Source: Parelaphostrongylus tenuis
Taxonomy: Eukaryota > Nematoda > Chromadorea > Rhabditida > Metastrongylidae
Assembly: GCA_019055375.1 (NCBI GenBank)
Contig: JAHQIW010000191.1
Coordinates: forward strand, 248,001-312,000
Length of the DNA stretch: 64,000 nucleotides
Direction: 5' to 3'
The translations under genes and the position numbers were made by a program. Each line of letters begins with the position of its first letter. Positions within the stretch are counted from its first letter, which is position 1. The notes below the pieces were generated by a model, which saw only the letters and a list, made by a program, of their open reading frames with translations, was not told the origin of the DNA and searched no databases. Shown piece by piece: positions 1 through 11,900 of the stretch.

Positions 1-1010
1 ACTTAGAAATGAACAACCACGAAAACTATCGAAACTCTTTTAATATTACTCACTCGTGGTCATCAATTGTAGGAACGCCGAAAAAAATTATGATAACCCT
101 TAAATCTACGTTCAGGATACCTTCAGACGAGATTCATGCTGCAAATTGATAAAAAAGATAACCATAGCAGTATAAAAAAGTGGTGCAATTGTTCGCTGGA
201 TTACATATCATCCTGTTCCGAAACTTCTTCTAATGTTGGACCACAAGTGTGCTCATTAGTGTGTGGATTGGAAAATTTCTGGAAAATTCGAATGAAGAAA
301 AATTCATCAATGCTTAATGAAGTGATCATTTTTCATTAGATGCTAGAACTATTATTTGAACCTTTTTGGGACCACAGCTGAGACTGCCACGCGCAAAGCT
401 ATACTCAAGCGACTCGCGATTTTCTTTACTTAATTGAGTTTTTTTCCCGTTCTAATAATAAAATTTAGGTTTATCTCTTTATAGTTCGAGATTTTTTCTA
501 CCCGATCACAGGCTTTTGGTTCATGTATAACTTTTGTGTGTATAAGGAAAGCAATTAAAAATTATAAATACAATGTATAGTTTGTCAAAAATGATACTGT
601 GCACTGCATGCGACGTCGATTCATTGATAACTCTCAATAATTTTGAGCTATTAGCGCACTCCATAATTTGGGGAATTTATCATATCGTAGAATGCACTTT
701 TTCCATAATTAAATGTGATTAGTTTCGATTTCATTTTGTATCAATGGTAAACTCGCCATGAAGATCACACGGTGAGGTTGCTTTAAGTCTGAAACGTGAC
801 CTTTTTTCACTCTAACAGCGCCTCTTAAAAATCTTTCTAGTAGTCAGATGTGGTTTAAGAATCACTGAGAACTGAGCTATCAAGTGACCATCAAAAGTAT
901 AGTGAAATTTCTATACGAAGGGAATAAACTACTAGAAGGGCCAGTGTAGCATTTTTGGTACAGTTGGTTTCGAGAAAGTTAAGGACGTCTACTAATTGTA
1001 TAATTTATAT
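1..1010. other. Unassigned AT-rich DNA
   Basis: I see no recognisable gene, RNA or complete repeat here. The short open frames (for example the 67 codons from 136) have no motif or exon-like structure. Confidence 0.5.
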
Positions 1011-1012
1011 GG

Positions 1013-1250
1013 GCTGTAGCCGAGTGATTGTGATATTCGTCTTCACGCGGGGATCCGCTATCTCTCAACACTCTCCAGCAGTCAGCAATCAACGCCCTCT
1101 AGAGCGTCACAGCCGGCCTATCCTTTTGATGGCAAGGAAACGTGCACAACCACTGTTCTACGAAGCTCAAGAAGACGAAAAGCGATTTGAATGCTAGAAG
1201 TAATGTGACCCGCAAAGAGGAAAAAAGAAGGATTTTAAACAATGAAATAA
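1013..1250 (+). repeat. tRNA-derived SINE, family 2 (Leu/Ser-tRNA-like head), copy a
   Basis: The copy begins with a diverged A-box-like head (GTAGCCGAGTGATTGTGAT). This matches the heads at 36.06, 57.81 and 58.14 kb. The shared body follows: a CAGTCAGCAATCAACGCC-like segment, then a purine-rich GAAGCTCAAGAAGACGAAAA segment. It is more diverged than the 57-58 kb copies. An 80-codon open frame across it is a by-product. Confidence 0.7.
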
Positions 1251-1299
1251 TATAAAGTGCTATTACAAACTCGATATAATATAATTCAAATATTTTATT

Positions 1300-2000
1300 G
1301 CCTTCAAAATCTCTTCATTCTTTGGGGCATGTAAAGATTCCATTCGATCATGCTGCATACCAGAGATGCCCAGTAGGTTTTGCCTGTTGAGAAGCTACAG
1401 ATAATAATTTTCTTCGTCCAAGGCAATCACTAATGAGTCATTTGCTAAGGTTTAACGGCGTCCATACTTTGCATCGATATGTGGATGGATTTCGCAACTT
1501 AGCATTAAGTCATTGAGTTTTTAATAACCATTCGATAGCTCAAATTTCGAAAAGTTCAACAGTGTACAATTTTTTGAATGGCTTCTTTACTATGCTGTGA
1601 GAATAAAAATGAAATTACGTTTCACACCCGAGCAGTTTTCACTGGACAAAGCTTTTCTCTCAAAAATTCTGTAATCATTCGATAGCTCGAATTTCGACAA
1701 TTTCAATATTGTACATGGTTTTCAAAAGGACCTTTATTGCGCTGGAACACTGAAGTTAAGATTGCTCTTTATACGCGATGCGCATTACTTGAACTGGTAA
1801 ACCGGTATGCTGATACGTAACAACTCTCACACCCTCGCCGGCATGAAATGCGGGCCGAGTGCGAAACACGGTATCAACTTGTCTGTACCCGAGCGCTCTG
1901 AAGTCCTGTGCTTTTCGAAGACCAAGCATACCACTGAAGTCGTTCAGAATTGTGCTATCGAATGGTTATTGGAATTCTGAAAGAACAGCATTGTCCACTG
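1300..2000. repeat. Diverged fold-back element pieces
   Basis: Two half-units each carry the phrase AACCATTCGATAGCTC followed by a CTTTTCTC...AAA segment. This phrase marks the large fold-back family seen complete at 36.65-37.48 kb. Arm pairing is too decayed to define ends. Confidence 0.45.
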
Positions 2001-2136
2001 AAAAATGCTTGACTTGAAATGGATTTTTACTTTTACTTGCACAGCGCAATATGAATTCTGTTTAAGAAATGCAGTACACCTTTCATATTCTTGAAATTTA
2101 GGTTATCGGATGACTACTAAAACATCAAAAAAGTAA

Positions 2137-2810
2137 AAATGTGTGGGTTTTCTCCGTTATCCGGGAACAAATGAATAATCGATCTCATTCGTTTGACAAG
2201 AACTTTCACATGAGTGTTAATAATCATTCGAAAGCTTAGATTTCTTGCTTTCGCCTGGTTAGTTTTTCAAAACACCCTTTCTAACGCAGTCAAATTCAAA
2301 ATAAAATTATGTTTTTCCTCGGCCACACAATTCAAATATTACTTCGCTGGAAGCACGAAAAGCACATAAAAGTGCAGAAAAATCTTTTACTATCAGAATC
2401 AAACGTTTTACTTGAAGTTTCTTCCAAAGCGGAGAAGCAATCCCTAGGTGAATAACAGAAGTAGCACTTCACGTAGACACCCTCCATCGATGATGGCAGC
2501 GACCCGTTGCCCCCACCCGAAGCCCTTGAATTGGTCAAAAAACACATGCCTGCGTATGTGAAACAGTGATGTCTTTCCTGCTGCACTGCAGAGAAACGGT
2601 CTTCAAAAAGAAATAAGCACAGAGTTGAAATCTTTAAGTTTTGTGCTATCAAATGATCACTAGTAGTCTTAACAAAGAGCTCAGCCTTCGAGGAAAATGC
2701 GTGTGTGGCACATAAATGTTTTCCTTTGACCGAAGCTTTACAAAAGGATCTTTTCGAAAAACGCCACGTTTAGTATTAGAACCTTCAGAAGTGAACAGTA
2801 AATGATATCG
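2137..2810. repeat. Fold-back (long inverted repeat) element
   Basis: The left arm opens with a TTCTCCGTTATCCGGGAACA-like terminus and ATTCGAAAGCTTAGATTTCT. The right arm carries the reverse-complement phrases (AGAGCTCAGCC, CTTTACAAAAGGATCTTTTC). A short GC-rich spacer with CGACCCGTTGCCCCCACC lies between them, as in other copies. No coding capacity. An open frame at 2332-2652 spans arm and spacer and is not a gene. Confidence 0.6.
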
Positions 2811-3219
2811 CTAACGAGATCCTGTACATTATCAAAAATAATTTGAGAACAAGTCTGATTTCTGAAGCGCAAACAAGTACGACCCAAGAGTTCAAAATCG
2901 GCTTTCGCTTCAGCAAAAAAATAACCTCAGAAATTACTGCTTGTCAGACTCGTCAATGATTAGTGTGTTAGGAGGCATAATGTTTGGGGATAATACACAT
3001 TCATTATTAGAGTGAGATCCAAGTGTTGCACCCAGTCAATCTATTACCAAATCTACCCTACGCATTATCACTTGTAGTTTGCCACGGGCTACAAATCAGT
3101 TTTGTAGGATCTCGGTAGGATATTGAGATAACAGAAAAATATCTTCAGGATGTTACCCTCTACAGACGATCCTCTGGAAAGGAATTTAATAAACACCGTA
3201 AACTTATAAAAGGTTACGG

Positions 3220-3712
3220 GTCTAGAAGCTCCACTAATCACTTTACTCAAAGACAAACATCCCATTTGTCCTGTTTTCAACCTGCTCATCAAAACCCACA
3301 CACAACTTTAACTGATGATCTTGCGTCTTGCTGCCCATCAGCATTTAGAGTCGAACTTAATATTAGTTTTATGAGTGGGCCATTAGATAGATAACTTGGT
3401 TCTTCATTCTCATTCTAGACCAGCTTCCTAGATTCATTCCAATCCATTCACCAAAATTCTCCTGGACCATCTACGGTGCGTGCAGATAAACAACTCTCAT
3501 ATAATGGAGTCGTTCAATGTTACTTCACTTTACACCAACGTATCGAACGACTTTGCAATGCAGGTCATTCTTGAATCGCTCATATCAATGAACGATAAAT
3601 CAGTACATTTGAGTTGTCAATTCATCAAGTAATGGCTCTCATAAAGTAGTGTCATAGTTGCCCAATCTTTAGGTGGTCAGGATTATTTTGCGTAAGTTGG
3701 GTGATTAGACAT
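3220..3712 (+). pseudogene. Penelope-like element reverse transcriptase remnant
   Basis: In order on the + strand, in two or more frames, I read a CPVFNLLIKTH block, then LTDDLASCCPSAFRV and a SGPLDR block. An open frame at 3504-3632 follows with MESFNVTSLYTNVSND, then a PIFRWSG block near 3670. The D-V-T-x-L-Y-T-N-V motif and the IKTHK-like block are typical of Penelope-like reverse transcriptases in nematodes (family knowledge). Frameshifts and stops separate the blocks, and the catalytic YxDD region is absent, so the copy is dead. A mariner remnant lies immediately downstream. Confidence 0.7.
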
Positions 3713-3744
3713 AGGTCAGCGCCTAGCACCAACTCTTGCCATTG

Positions 3745-4830
3745 CCTTCATGTATGAAGTATAAGCTCCACTCCCAATAATGACTGTCCTTCGAAATAAA
3801 GGCCATGGTTTTCTGCGCCTTTCTGCCATCGGTCCGCCAAGTTTCGGATCTGGACGAAGTACCATTCCTTCGACTCCGAATCAAAGAACTCTTGATATGC
3901 TTCTCCAACTTCCTCGACCGATTCAAATCCAATATCTTTCAAAAATTGATCGGCATTGATGGGGAAAAGACCAAAGTCGGATGGAGCATAGTCACTGTAG
4001 GCGGATGCGGCAGAACCCCAACTCCGTCCAATTTATCAAACTTGTCTTTGATCTTTTTGGCATTATGCGGCCTGGCCTCTGTCTTGCTGCATCAAACTGC
4101 GTTTTCGGTTGACCAAAGCCCGGTACTTCTCCTTAGGCTCGTCGCAGAAATGGCCTAACTGCTGACTGTAGAGCCCGGCGTTGATGGGCATGCCGTCGGA
4201 ATCAACTCAAAATGCACGGCTCCTTCAAACTTCCACCAAACACAGATCATGATCTTCATGCCAAATCTGTTGTGCTTCGGAACTAACGGCCCGTAGCTTG
4301 AACCCTCTAATCCCAAGGTTGTCTCGATTGTGGTTGAACACTTCTCGTCTGCAGTCACAATGCATTTTCAAAATCGGTCATTCAGTAGAATGTTGAGTTG
4401 TTAGCGATAGATTTCGACTCTTATGGCGGCCTGTGCTCTAGTGAGTTCGTGTAAATCTTGTTGTGGCTTCTTGTGGACAAAGTTTAGCTGGTGGAGATAA
4501 GTCAGCATAGTTGTATGAGAAACATCAAGTTCGGTTGCCTAATCGCGAACACTTAATGACGGTTTATCTTCCAAAGCAATCAACTTTTCGTTGCTGAACT
4601 TTGTCGGACGTTCTGAACGAAACTTATTTTCGAGCAACCGAACTTGATATTTATTTTCGAGGTCAAGATCTCCTGCTTTAAAACCAGCGTCCGGCAGCAG
4701 ATTTGCTTGTTGTGCCTTCTCTTTCATCTTCGTTGATTTCATCGACTGCAACTTGCTGTGAAAGACCCTTTCACCAATAACGACGCAATAAAGCACGAAT
4801 TTCGATTGTATCGTTGGACCTGGCAGAGGC
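3745..4830 (-). pseudogene. Mariner transposase pseudogene
   Basis: Read on the minus strand, the fragments follow mariner order. An N-terminal RSERPTKFSNEKLIALEDKP block (3'/linker part of the DNA-binding domain) ends near 4550. It is followed by VTADEKC (first catalytic Asp), MKIMICVWWKFEGAVHFELI (4155-4358), an ARPHNAKKI block (remnant of the second Asp region), LPHPP, and a C-terminal EFFDSESKEWY...LADRWQKG block (3748-3942). Stops and frameshifts occur throughout. I could not identify terminal inverted repeats. Confidence 0.8.
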
Positions 4831-5248
4831 TTGTAACAAGGTGACGAATAAGGACCAATAATATCTAAGCACACATTAGAAAAATTCCACACAGAAAACT
4901 ATAATATTACCATGATATGCATGGCAGTCATCTCATGCTCAGTAAAAAGCTCCAGAACTTTCTTTTCAACCGTAGTAAAAGTATTTTTTCAAATATGCAG
5001 TATTTTTTTGGAATCTCCAACGCTGTCGAGCCTTACTAGCAGTTTAAAGGAAGAGCTTTTTTCTGTGAATAACAGACGCGATAACACGCAAAGAGTGAGA
5101 AATACAATTCTGTTTTCCTACAGCGCTATGAGAAGTTCTTTCTAGAAAGCAAGCATATTTCTGAAAGTTCCAAAATTTACGTATCTAATGGTGAATGATA
5201 GTTCAAAGTAGTAGCTCTGTTCAGCGAAATATAACCGCGATAATACTA

Positions 5249-5829
5249 GGTCGTACCATAAGTTTTGGCACTAGAGAAATAAACACCAAATATATCAGCC
5301 AGAAATAACAAAATTTGCATAGTTTTTAGTATCGTTAAATTGCTCACTTTCTTGGACACATTTTGATAACAGGTGCCTACACTGGCTTTGATTTGATGCT
5401 GTTTCGCTAACAAATTTGCCCGCCATTCATGTACGAAAGTAGGGGAAAATGCTAGTGAAGCGGGACGCAAGATCAATGAAACATGTGGCTATGATACGGT
5501 TGCAGAAAGGGCGGCTAGGAAGTGGTTCGAGAAGTTCGAAGCTAGAGAGAACAGTGTGGAGGATAGTCGCGCTGGGTTAACCACAGGAATCTCCATTAAT
5601 CTTGCCTGCCGCTTCACTGACATTTTCCCTTACTTGCTTTTCGAGCATGAGTAGTAAGCGAATTTGTAACCACGACAGCTCCATCTTGAAGCAGATGTAA
5701 GCAAGTTCTATACTGAAATGCTCGCAAGGAAATACGCCATTGAACGATACAGAAATCATGCTATTCTAATTGTTTCTAATCGATAAATTTGATGTTTATT
5801 GCTTTAGTGCCAAAACTTATCGATTGGCC
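5249..5829. mobile_element. Palindromic mariner derivative: two 5' ends in convergent orientation
   Basis: TA dinucleotides flank the element at 5247 and 5830. The left terminus (GGTCGTACCATAAGTTTTGG) is matched in inverse by the right terminus. The + strand after 5420 reads a mariner helix-turn-helix (VGENASEAGRKIN...WFEKFEARE). The minus strand from 5760 downward reads another copy of the same region (RENVSEAAGKING). Both arms are therefore the 5' end of a mariner gene, reading inward and meeting near 5578. No catalytic domain is present. A second element of the same design lies at 32179-32716. Confidence 0.75.
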
Positions 5830-5831
5830 TA

Positions 5832-6205
5832 ATGGCGCGTCAGTGGCAACAAAACATAGGGCGAGATATGTGCATTGAAACAATATAAACGACTGTGTTT
5901 AATTTGATTTACTCCACTAACGGACGGCGCATTTCATTAGTACGTAGTCCGCAATTACTCCTTCATTGACCTGATACCAAGCGGTACCCAAGGAATTGAT
6001 GCAAAACTACACCTGATGTCGTCTGGGCAATCACAAGTTGATGCCTGCATTCAGTCGCATGTAGTGGCGATACCTTAGCTAGGCATTTAGTTCAGGGTCT
6101 AGTTAACCCTTCACATGGCTATAATTCATACCACTAAGACTCAGCTCAGCCTCAACGACAGAGTATGTAGCTGATACGTAATTCCAGAACAAAGACTGCG
6201 GGAGT
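5832..6205. other. Unassigned stretch between mariner derivative and H1 3' end
   Basis: About 370 bases without a recognisable gene or repeat. It forms the 3' flank of the histone H1 locus. Confidence 0.4.
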
Positions 6206-6210
6206 ACATA

Positions 6211-6216
6211 TTTATT
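6211..6216 (-). promoter_or_regulatory. Poly(A) signal AATAAA downstream of H1
   Basis: AATAAA on the minus strand, 90 bases after the H1 stop codon. This fits a polyadenylated, intron-containing H1 gene like those of Caenorhabditis rather than a stem-loop-ended core histone gene. Confidence 0.5.
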
Positions 6217-6305
6217 TTCAAGAGCATAAAAGATACATTTATATACCTGAGGCCTTCAAAAGATTAAGGCGACGGGGCGAGGAATCTACGCCTCAGCCCT
6301 CTTCG

Positions 6306-7024
6306 TCATAGAGCTCGGGTCTTTGACCTATTAGCCTTCTTCGGCTTGGCAGTTTTTCTGGCAGGCCTCTTCTTAGCGGTCTTCGTTTTCGGGGCTCTGG
6401 CTTTCTTCGCATTCCTTTCCGTCTTTTCTGCTTCAGGCTTCCTTGAAGCAGCCTTGGTGGGAGACTCATGCTTCCTAGCGGCCGGTTTTTTGCTTGAATG
6501 CTAAATGGTGTGATGTTGCAATAGCCACTTCACTCAATTTTATCTAGAAATAAAACATGCAGAAATTATTTACCATCTTCTTAGTGGAAAGCGCAGATTT
6601 CTTCTCACCAAGTCTGAAGCTTTCGAATGCTCCGCTTTCCTTCACCTGTTTCAGTTCACCTTTCATCACGGCCTTCTTGAGAGCGATACGTGACGAGAGT
6701 TGATCTGCAACATATCGCACTTCAGAGTCAAAACGGAAAGAACAAATGCTAAAGTCTAAAGCAAATTCACCTTATTGGTATTATCTCCAAAATTGTCATG
6801 CGCCATCAGGTACTTAAGAATAGCAGCATCCAAGATTCAGGCCTGTTCTTCAGCTCAGCAACCGCCTTTTGGATCATGGTCGAGTGGGCTGAATGAGACG
6901 GAGCTTTCTTCACTGCCTTCGGCTTCATACCTTTGCTGGCTTTAGGAGAACCAGCTCCGACGGCAGCAGCCATCGCGGTAGCAGTGGTAGCAGCACTGGC
7001 AGCAGCAGCAGCAGCAGCAGACAT
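6306..7024 (-). pseudogene. Linker histone H1, three exons, with frame breaks
   Basis: Exon 1 (7024-6771) encodes an Ala-rich N-tail, then KKAPSHSAHSTMIQKAVAELKN, the start of the winged-helix H1 globular domain. In the next frame it continues as DAAILKYLMAHDNFGDNTNK, so one base is missing between NRPES and DAAIL. The uncorrected frame stops at a TGA within exon 1. Exon 2 (about 6704-6574) reads QLSSRIALKKAVMKGELKQV...FRLGEKKS. I find no GT-AG junction joining it in frame to exon 1; one base is lacking. Exon 3 (6500-6306) is a 64-residue Lys/Ala/Pro-rich tail in phase with exon 2, ending in TGA. H1 binds linker DNA at the nucleosome dyad. The order and lengths are those of a real H1 gene. 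The two breaks make it either a young pseudogene or a gene carrying sequence errors. Confidence 0.85.
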
Positions 7025-7310
7025 AACGACCCTAACGAGCGTTGAACAGGAAGCTGGTGTCTAAGGTGGCTTATTTATCATGTGGGCTTCGCCCTCTGCG
7101 CTCCCTGACGCATTGAACCTGTCGCATCTAAAGCGCTCAACACGGTGTTGAGTGCCCCTTACAAAGGTACTGTAGCAAACTAGCAAACGATCCAATATAT
7201 AAATCACCGTGAAACCTTAAATATAAATAGGAAACGTATTTACCTAATAGTTCACGAATATTCCATAGATAGACCATTTTCTAAGGCGAGTTTAAACGGA
7301 TATAAGTACA
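7025..7310. other. Upstream region of H1
   Basis: This is the presumed promoter side of the H1 locus. I see no clear TATA box, histone-type element or repeat. The first 100 bases are GC-richer than the rest. Confidence 0.3.
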
Positions 7311-7319
7311 CCCCTTATT

Positions 7320-7440
7320 ACCAACCTCGCGTCAGCTAAACAAGATAAGTTTTCTCGAAGTTCATATATCAGTTAATTATGCCGAAATTAGTAGAAAGTC
7401 GAACTTTCGAATTGTTTCTGCTATAGGTCCGGCAAGTTTC
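7320..7440. repeat. Partial arm of hairpin family D
   Basis: The segment with CCTCGCGTCAGCTAA and AAGATAAGTTTTCTCGA repeats the right arm of the hairpin at 56448-56685. It is followed by the same AATTATGCC...AGAAAGTCGAACTT phrase. Confidence 0.6.
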
Positions 7441-7469
7441 ACATCTGGTCAATTTTGGTTGGCGAGCAC

Positions 7470-7930
7470 TTAACGACGGTTCATCTTCCGGAGTATCAAT
7501 AAGATTTTCGTTGTCCAACTTTATGGGACGTCTTGAACGAAGCTTGTCTTCAAATCAGTATCTCCAGCATTGAGAAGCATTGAAACCACCGTCAAGCAGC
7601 AGATTTGCTCGTTGTGCCTTTCCCTTCAGCATCGTTGATTTCATTGATTGCAGCTCGTTGTGAAAGACCCTTACTCCAGTAATGACGCAAAAAACCCCAA
7701 TTTCGATTGTATCGTTGGACATGGCGAGGGCTCGTAACAAAGTGAATATAAAGACAAGTAGTATCTAGGCTCTTAGTAGGAAGATCACATATGAGAAACT
7801 GTAATTTTCCCATGATATACATGGGAGATATCGTATGCTTATTGAAGTGCCCTAAAACTCTCTTTCCAGCGTAGTAGTAATACAATGTACGTCCACGCTC
7901 TGAGGAAGGCGGTAAAGCCGAAACGCCAGC
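7470..7930 (-). pseudogene. Mariner 5'-end fragment
   Basis: The minus strand reads a block near-identical in layout to the N-terminus of the mariner at 3.7-4.8 kb (SNDTIEIGVFCVITGVRVFH, then KAQRANLLLDGGF). Degraded remains of the SRRPIKLDNENLI linker follow. It is truncated before any catalytic residue. Family D hairpin pieces bound it on both sides. Confidence 0.65.
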
Positions 7931-8090
7931 CAAGTACTCGTACTGCGATCAAAACTCAACATCGACAAGAACATCGTAACAACTATTAACCTCGCGCGAA
8001 CTGAAACAGCAAAGTTTCATGCTTGAATCAATAATTACGCTTTATGCCAACGTTAATAGAAAGTCGATCTTTTGATGAGCATAACTTTTG
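7870..8090. repeat. Hairpin family D piece
   Basis: Contains CTCTGAGGAAGGCGG...GCCGAAACG and AACCTCGCGCGAACTGAA followed by TAATTACGCTTTATGCC. These are the phrases of the 56.45-56.73 kb hairpin, diverged. Confidence 0.5.
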
Positions 8091-8469
8091 ACGCCAATAG
8101 ATTTGGGCGCCGAGTTGTAGTTCTTGGTTGGTTTAATGGAAACCATCGATTCGGAGGACGTTGGCTCTTAAAAAATCACCATTCCGTCTGCAGTATGCGC
8201 TTGGATAGAAGTCCTTGAGTCTCTGCACGGTTGATTCCTAAAGGCGGTCTATATATACCGCCTCAATTCGCACTCGTAGAGCAGCAAAATGCGATAAGGG
8301 CTTTGTTGAGCAGCCATTATGCGGCAAGCAAGAACAAATTCGGCACCTAAAGAAAGCTCAGGAAAATCTGCACAAAGCAGTATTAATTTTCTGCCTGAGA
8401 GCTGACAGAAATGTGTCCAGGCTGATGGTGCATGCTTTGAATAATGATGTAAAGAAATTTTAACTATTT

Positions 8470-8522
8470 GTTAATAAATTTGGTGTTTAGTTCTAGTGTC
8501 AAACCTTGTGAGAAGACCTAAT
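8470..8522. repeat. Solitary mariner-type terminal repeat
   Basis: AATTTGGTGTTTAGTTCTAG followed by TGTCAAACCTTGTGAGAAGACCTAA matches the inner-to-outer terminus of the palindromic mariner derivatives at 5.2 and 32.2 kb. The opposite end is not clear. Confidence 0.4.
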
Positions 8523-8525
8523 TTC

Positions 8526-8935
8526 ATAGTGGATATGTAGCGGTTAGACAGAAGTTACAATGACGATGATGATGATTGGGCAATAGCGCTCAACGATAAT
8601 GGTATCGCGAAAGGAGAGTTCAGTGAGACGAATAGAGAGAAATATAAGCCATTAACTTTGCACCTGATATGAAAGATCAGAGGCACTGCACACCGGGAAA
8701 AGGGATGGATTCGAGATATGGTATATTCATCAAATACAAAATATCTATGAATCATTAGATAGGACATATCTGCACGTGTTATCAAGATCGCAACGCAATC
8801 ATTACAAAAGTGATTCTATTTCTAAGACCTTTTTTGTATAGCTATAAATGCGGTGCGATAAAGTGCTGAGGAAGGTGAATAGAGGTTGTGTATACACTCA
8901 TTACATGCCCAGATGAGGTACTAGATAATGAAGTG
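8526..8935 (+). repeat. Dispersed ~410-bp repeat, copy 1
   Basis: Aligns by eye, end to end, with 41228-41660. Shared phrases include GACGATGATGATGA, GAGAGTTCAGTGAGA, ATGAAAGATCAGAG, ACAAAATATCTATGAAT and GAGGAAGGTGAAT. No open frame is conserved, so it is probably a transposon 3' end or non-autonomous element. Its family is unknown to me. Confidence 0.65.
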
Positions 8936-8959
8936 TAACGGCGTGCGTTGAAGTTAACT

Positions 8960-11900
8960 TATCATTCCTAATGTCTAGGGACTATTTCATAACACAGCAC
9001 TTTTTTATGTTGTAACATTTAGTAATCACCTCCCTTTACTTTTGAGGATGATTACTAAGACCTACTGATGACAATCTTACGCGACAAGTAAATCTCCGAT
9101 GACCAATTGTCCAATTCACAATTTTTTACACGATCGATCGAATTCCTTTCATTCATGTGAGATTCGCGATGTTTCATTCGAAAGTTGTGCATCTCATTGT
9201 AGACTACAGCTTACTGCTTACTGAATATTATGTCGATAATTATTGAGTCGAGATAAGTGAAGAACATCCTATCAGCATATGACTTATTTCTTGACATAAA
9301 TGATAGATTTCATCAAGTGATAATGATTGTAGAACACCATGCATTAAGGTACGCCTCATTTCTTTCAAGAGATGCTTCAAAAGGTGTTTGTCTTCATTTG
9401 CTTGTGGTAAGTTATCACGTCAGTGTTTGAATTCTTAGCGCACTTTCCATGATGATTGTATTCAATAGTAGCCATCAATTAAAATTTTATATCTTTGAGA
9501 ACATGATTCCCAAGAAATCGCTGCTCTATCTCGCTCTGTAGTTGCTTAAATATTGTTAACATCTCAATAACTATCTTCACAGACCTACTTTCTTCACTGT
9601 TCATTAAGAATCTGCTCTATTAATCTTTCATCTGTCTCACTACTATTTTCGCAACCACGTCTCCATTCATCCTGTTCAGCTCTTTATTTGCAACTTCTTC
9701 TATCACGACAGTACCTAGCTATTTTTCTTCGTACTTCTGTTTTCTTATTCATTCTCATGCCTTGTCAACTAGGTTAGTCCTCTTAGGTGAAGTCGTTTAG
9801 GTAGGGTGATTTTACAAGGTCTTACTCATTTAGTGCTTTCACCAATTTACAGTCAAATTTTTTCCACATGAGAGCACAAGCCGCTGAGCACCCTTGGATC
9901 AAAAATCAATCTGCCAGCCAGCAAGAGTCGAAACGTCAGTTATCTCTGTATCTCAAAAGAACTACCATGAGGATAGGATAGAAGAAAAGAAGAAAATATA
10001 AACCTTTTGTGCCTGAAGGATCCTCGAAGAATGTGCTTTACCTTACTTTATCGAGCATTAGAATTGTGTTTAAATTCATGTGAAATATACAGGATGACTT
10101 GCGAACACCCATTGATACTTCCCTTCAGTGTTTTCATCCTCGCAGACGACAATCCGTGAAGCAAATTCCGGCTGCGCATTCAAGTGCATTTTAAGCTCTG
10201 AAATACTCTAGCATTTTACACTCCACTGCATGACCCTTTATAGCTAATGTTCTTCATATAGAGATATTTCTAGAAGCATTAGTCATAAAAGCACTAAATG
10301 GAACTTTTTCCTGTCGATTCATTAGATTCATGAGAAGTACTCCGTGCCCTTTCGAGTTTGATATGGAATTCATTTACATATGAAAATCATTAGTTCTTAG
10401 CATCACTCCCATGTCGCTTTCATTCAGTCAGAGCTGTACATTCTATAAAGTTCAAGCACAATCTGGCTCATATGGATATGACTTTGTTTATAGCATTTCA
10501 CAACACAATCGAATCCAATCTCAAAACAATCCCGAGGTCCATGCTCGTAATCTCGCCGTTTCTATGCCTCATATTGCACATAATTCAACATTCGATTCAA
10601 CCACATCGGAAAACTCTACTTTCGAGTAAATAGCACTCAGCTCATACCCTTGTAATACGTTCTCAACCACATTAGTTTTCAAATAAAACTCAAAAACTAG
10701 AGCGCTCAAGCAGTTCAAAGCTGTAGAAGAAGGTGCGCTCAACAACAAGAACGGTGGGATACGAACAAGACATGAGTCCCGATACTTGTGTGATGAACTC
10801 AGGCAACGTCAATCTACCTCCCAGATCATTCCCATTGACAGCTGATTGCTGATAACAATCGATGAAATTTTTTTAGAAAAGCTGCAAAAAAAGCAGAGCT
10901 AAAGTTCCAGTGATGTAACGCGAAAGCTCTAAAAGGATAGTTGTGGTCCAAGTCCATCACACAAGCATTAGGCACCAAGTTATCTTTGTACCTCAGTAAT
11001 CTTATGGCAAGGTAGCCATTTTTTTAAAATTAAATTAGATAAGAAGTTAACTTTATTGTTTGCGTAACATTTCTGCTAACACAAGTCCACAGTAAAATTT
11101 TGAGTGATAAATACAGCGAAATAAGATATCTGTTAACATCAAAGGAACTAATTTTTCCTATAAATTGCGTTTTTATGGTAGGGATCTGCATGATTTGAAG
11201 TCTTCATCACAGATACTGAAAATCACTGCGAAGTGCATTATGAGTATTAAAATTGGTCATGAAGTTATTCTCGGTAGCCACATAATTATCGAAATATATA
11301 TCGATGCGTTCTAGAATATGTTAAACATTTACAACAGGCTCACTAAAAATTAGAGCATATGACAGGAGAAATTGTAGTCCGATAACATATTTTGAGCTTT
11401 TCATGAGGTACGTTGTGGCACTTATATAATGCTAGATGTACTTTCTGCCTTCAACCTTATCAGTAAAACGGCGCCTTTCGTTCCAACCAATTCCTTGTAG
11501 GAAAGCTCACCCTCTACATATGAAGGAATCGACGACGGACATATTACATTGCACGCGCAAGGTGATAAGGTCACCCGACGTGTAGTGTTTCACAGTCGAT
11601 TGCTCGTGGTTGGTAGAGTTTCTATTGTAATACCTTTCTTTTCGACTTGTCATGAGACTGAAAGGCCAAAACATACGTCTAGCACTATTTGAGTGGCATC
11701 ATAGACCTCCTCAAGAGCTTGGAACAGGTTATCAGATTATATATTGCTTCAAACGGGGTAAAAAAAACAGTCGAGACGAATGAAAATAGTTTTGTGTATA
11801 ACATATGTGGTGTTCTTAGAATATGCCGTTTAGTGGGGCCACTTTTTCATTTATATGCAATTCACATCGCAGTTATGATATAAAAAGTATCGTCGATATC

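Noticed and set aside
5246..5476. 76-codon minus frame
   Set aside because: Lies antisense to the left arm of the palindromic mariner derivative, where the + strand shows the helix-turn-helix.
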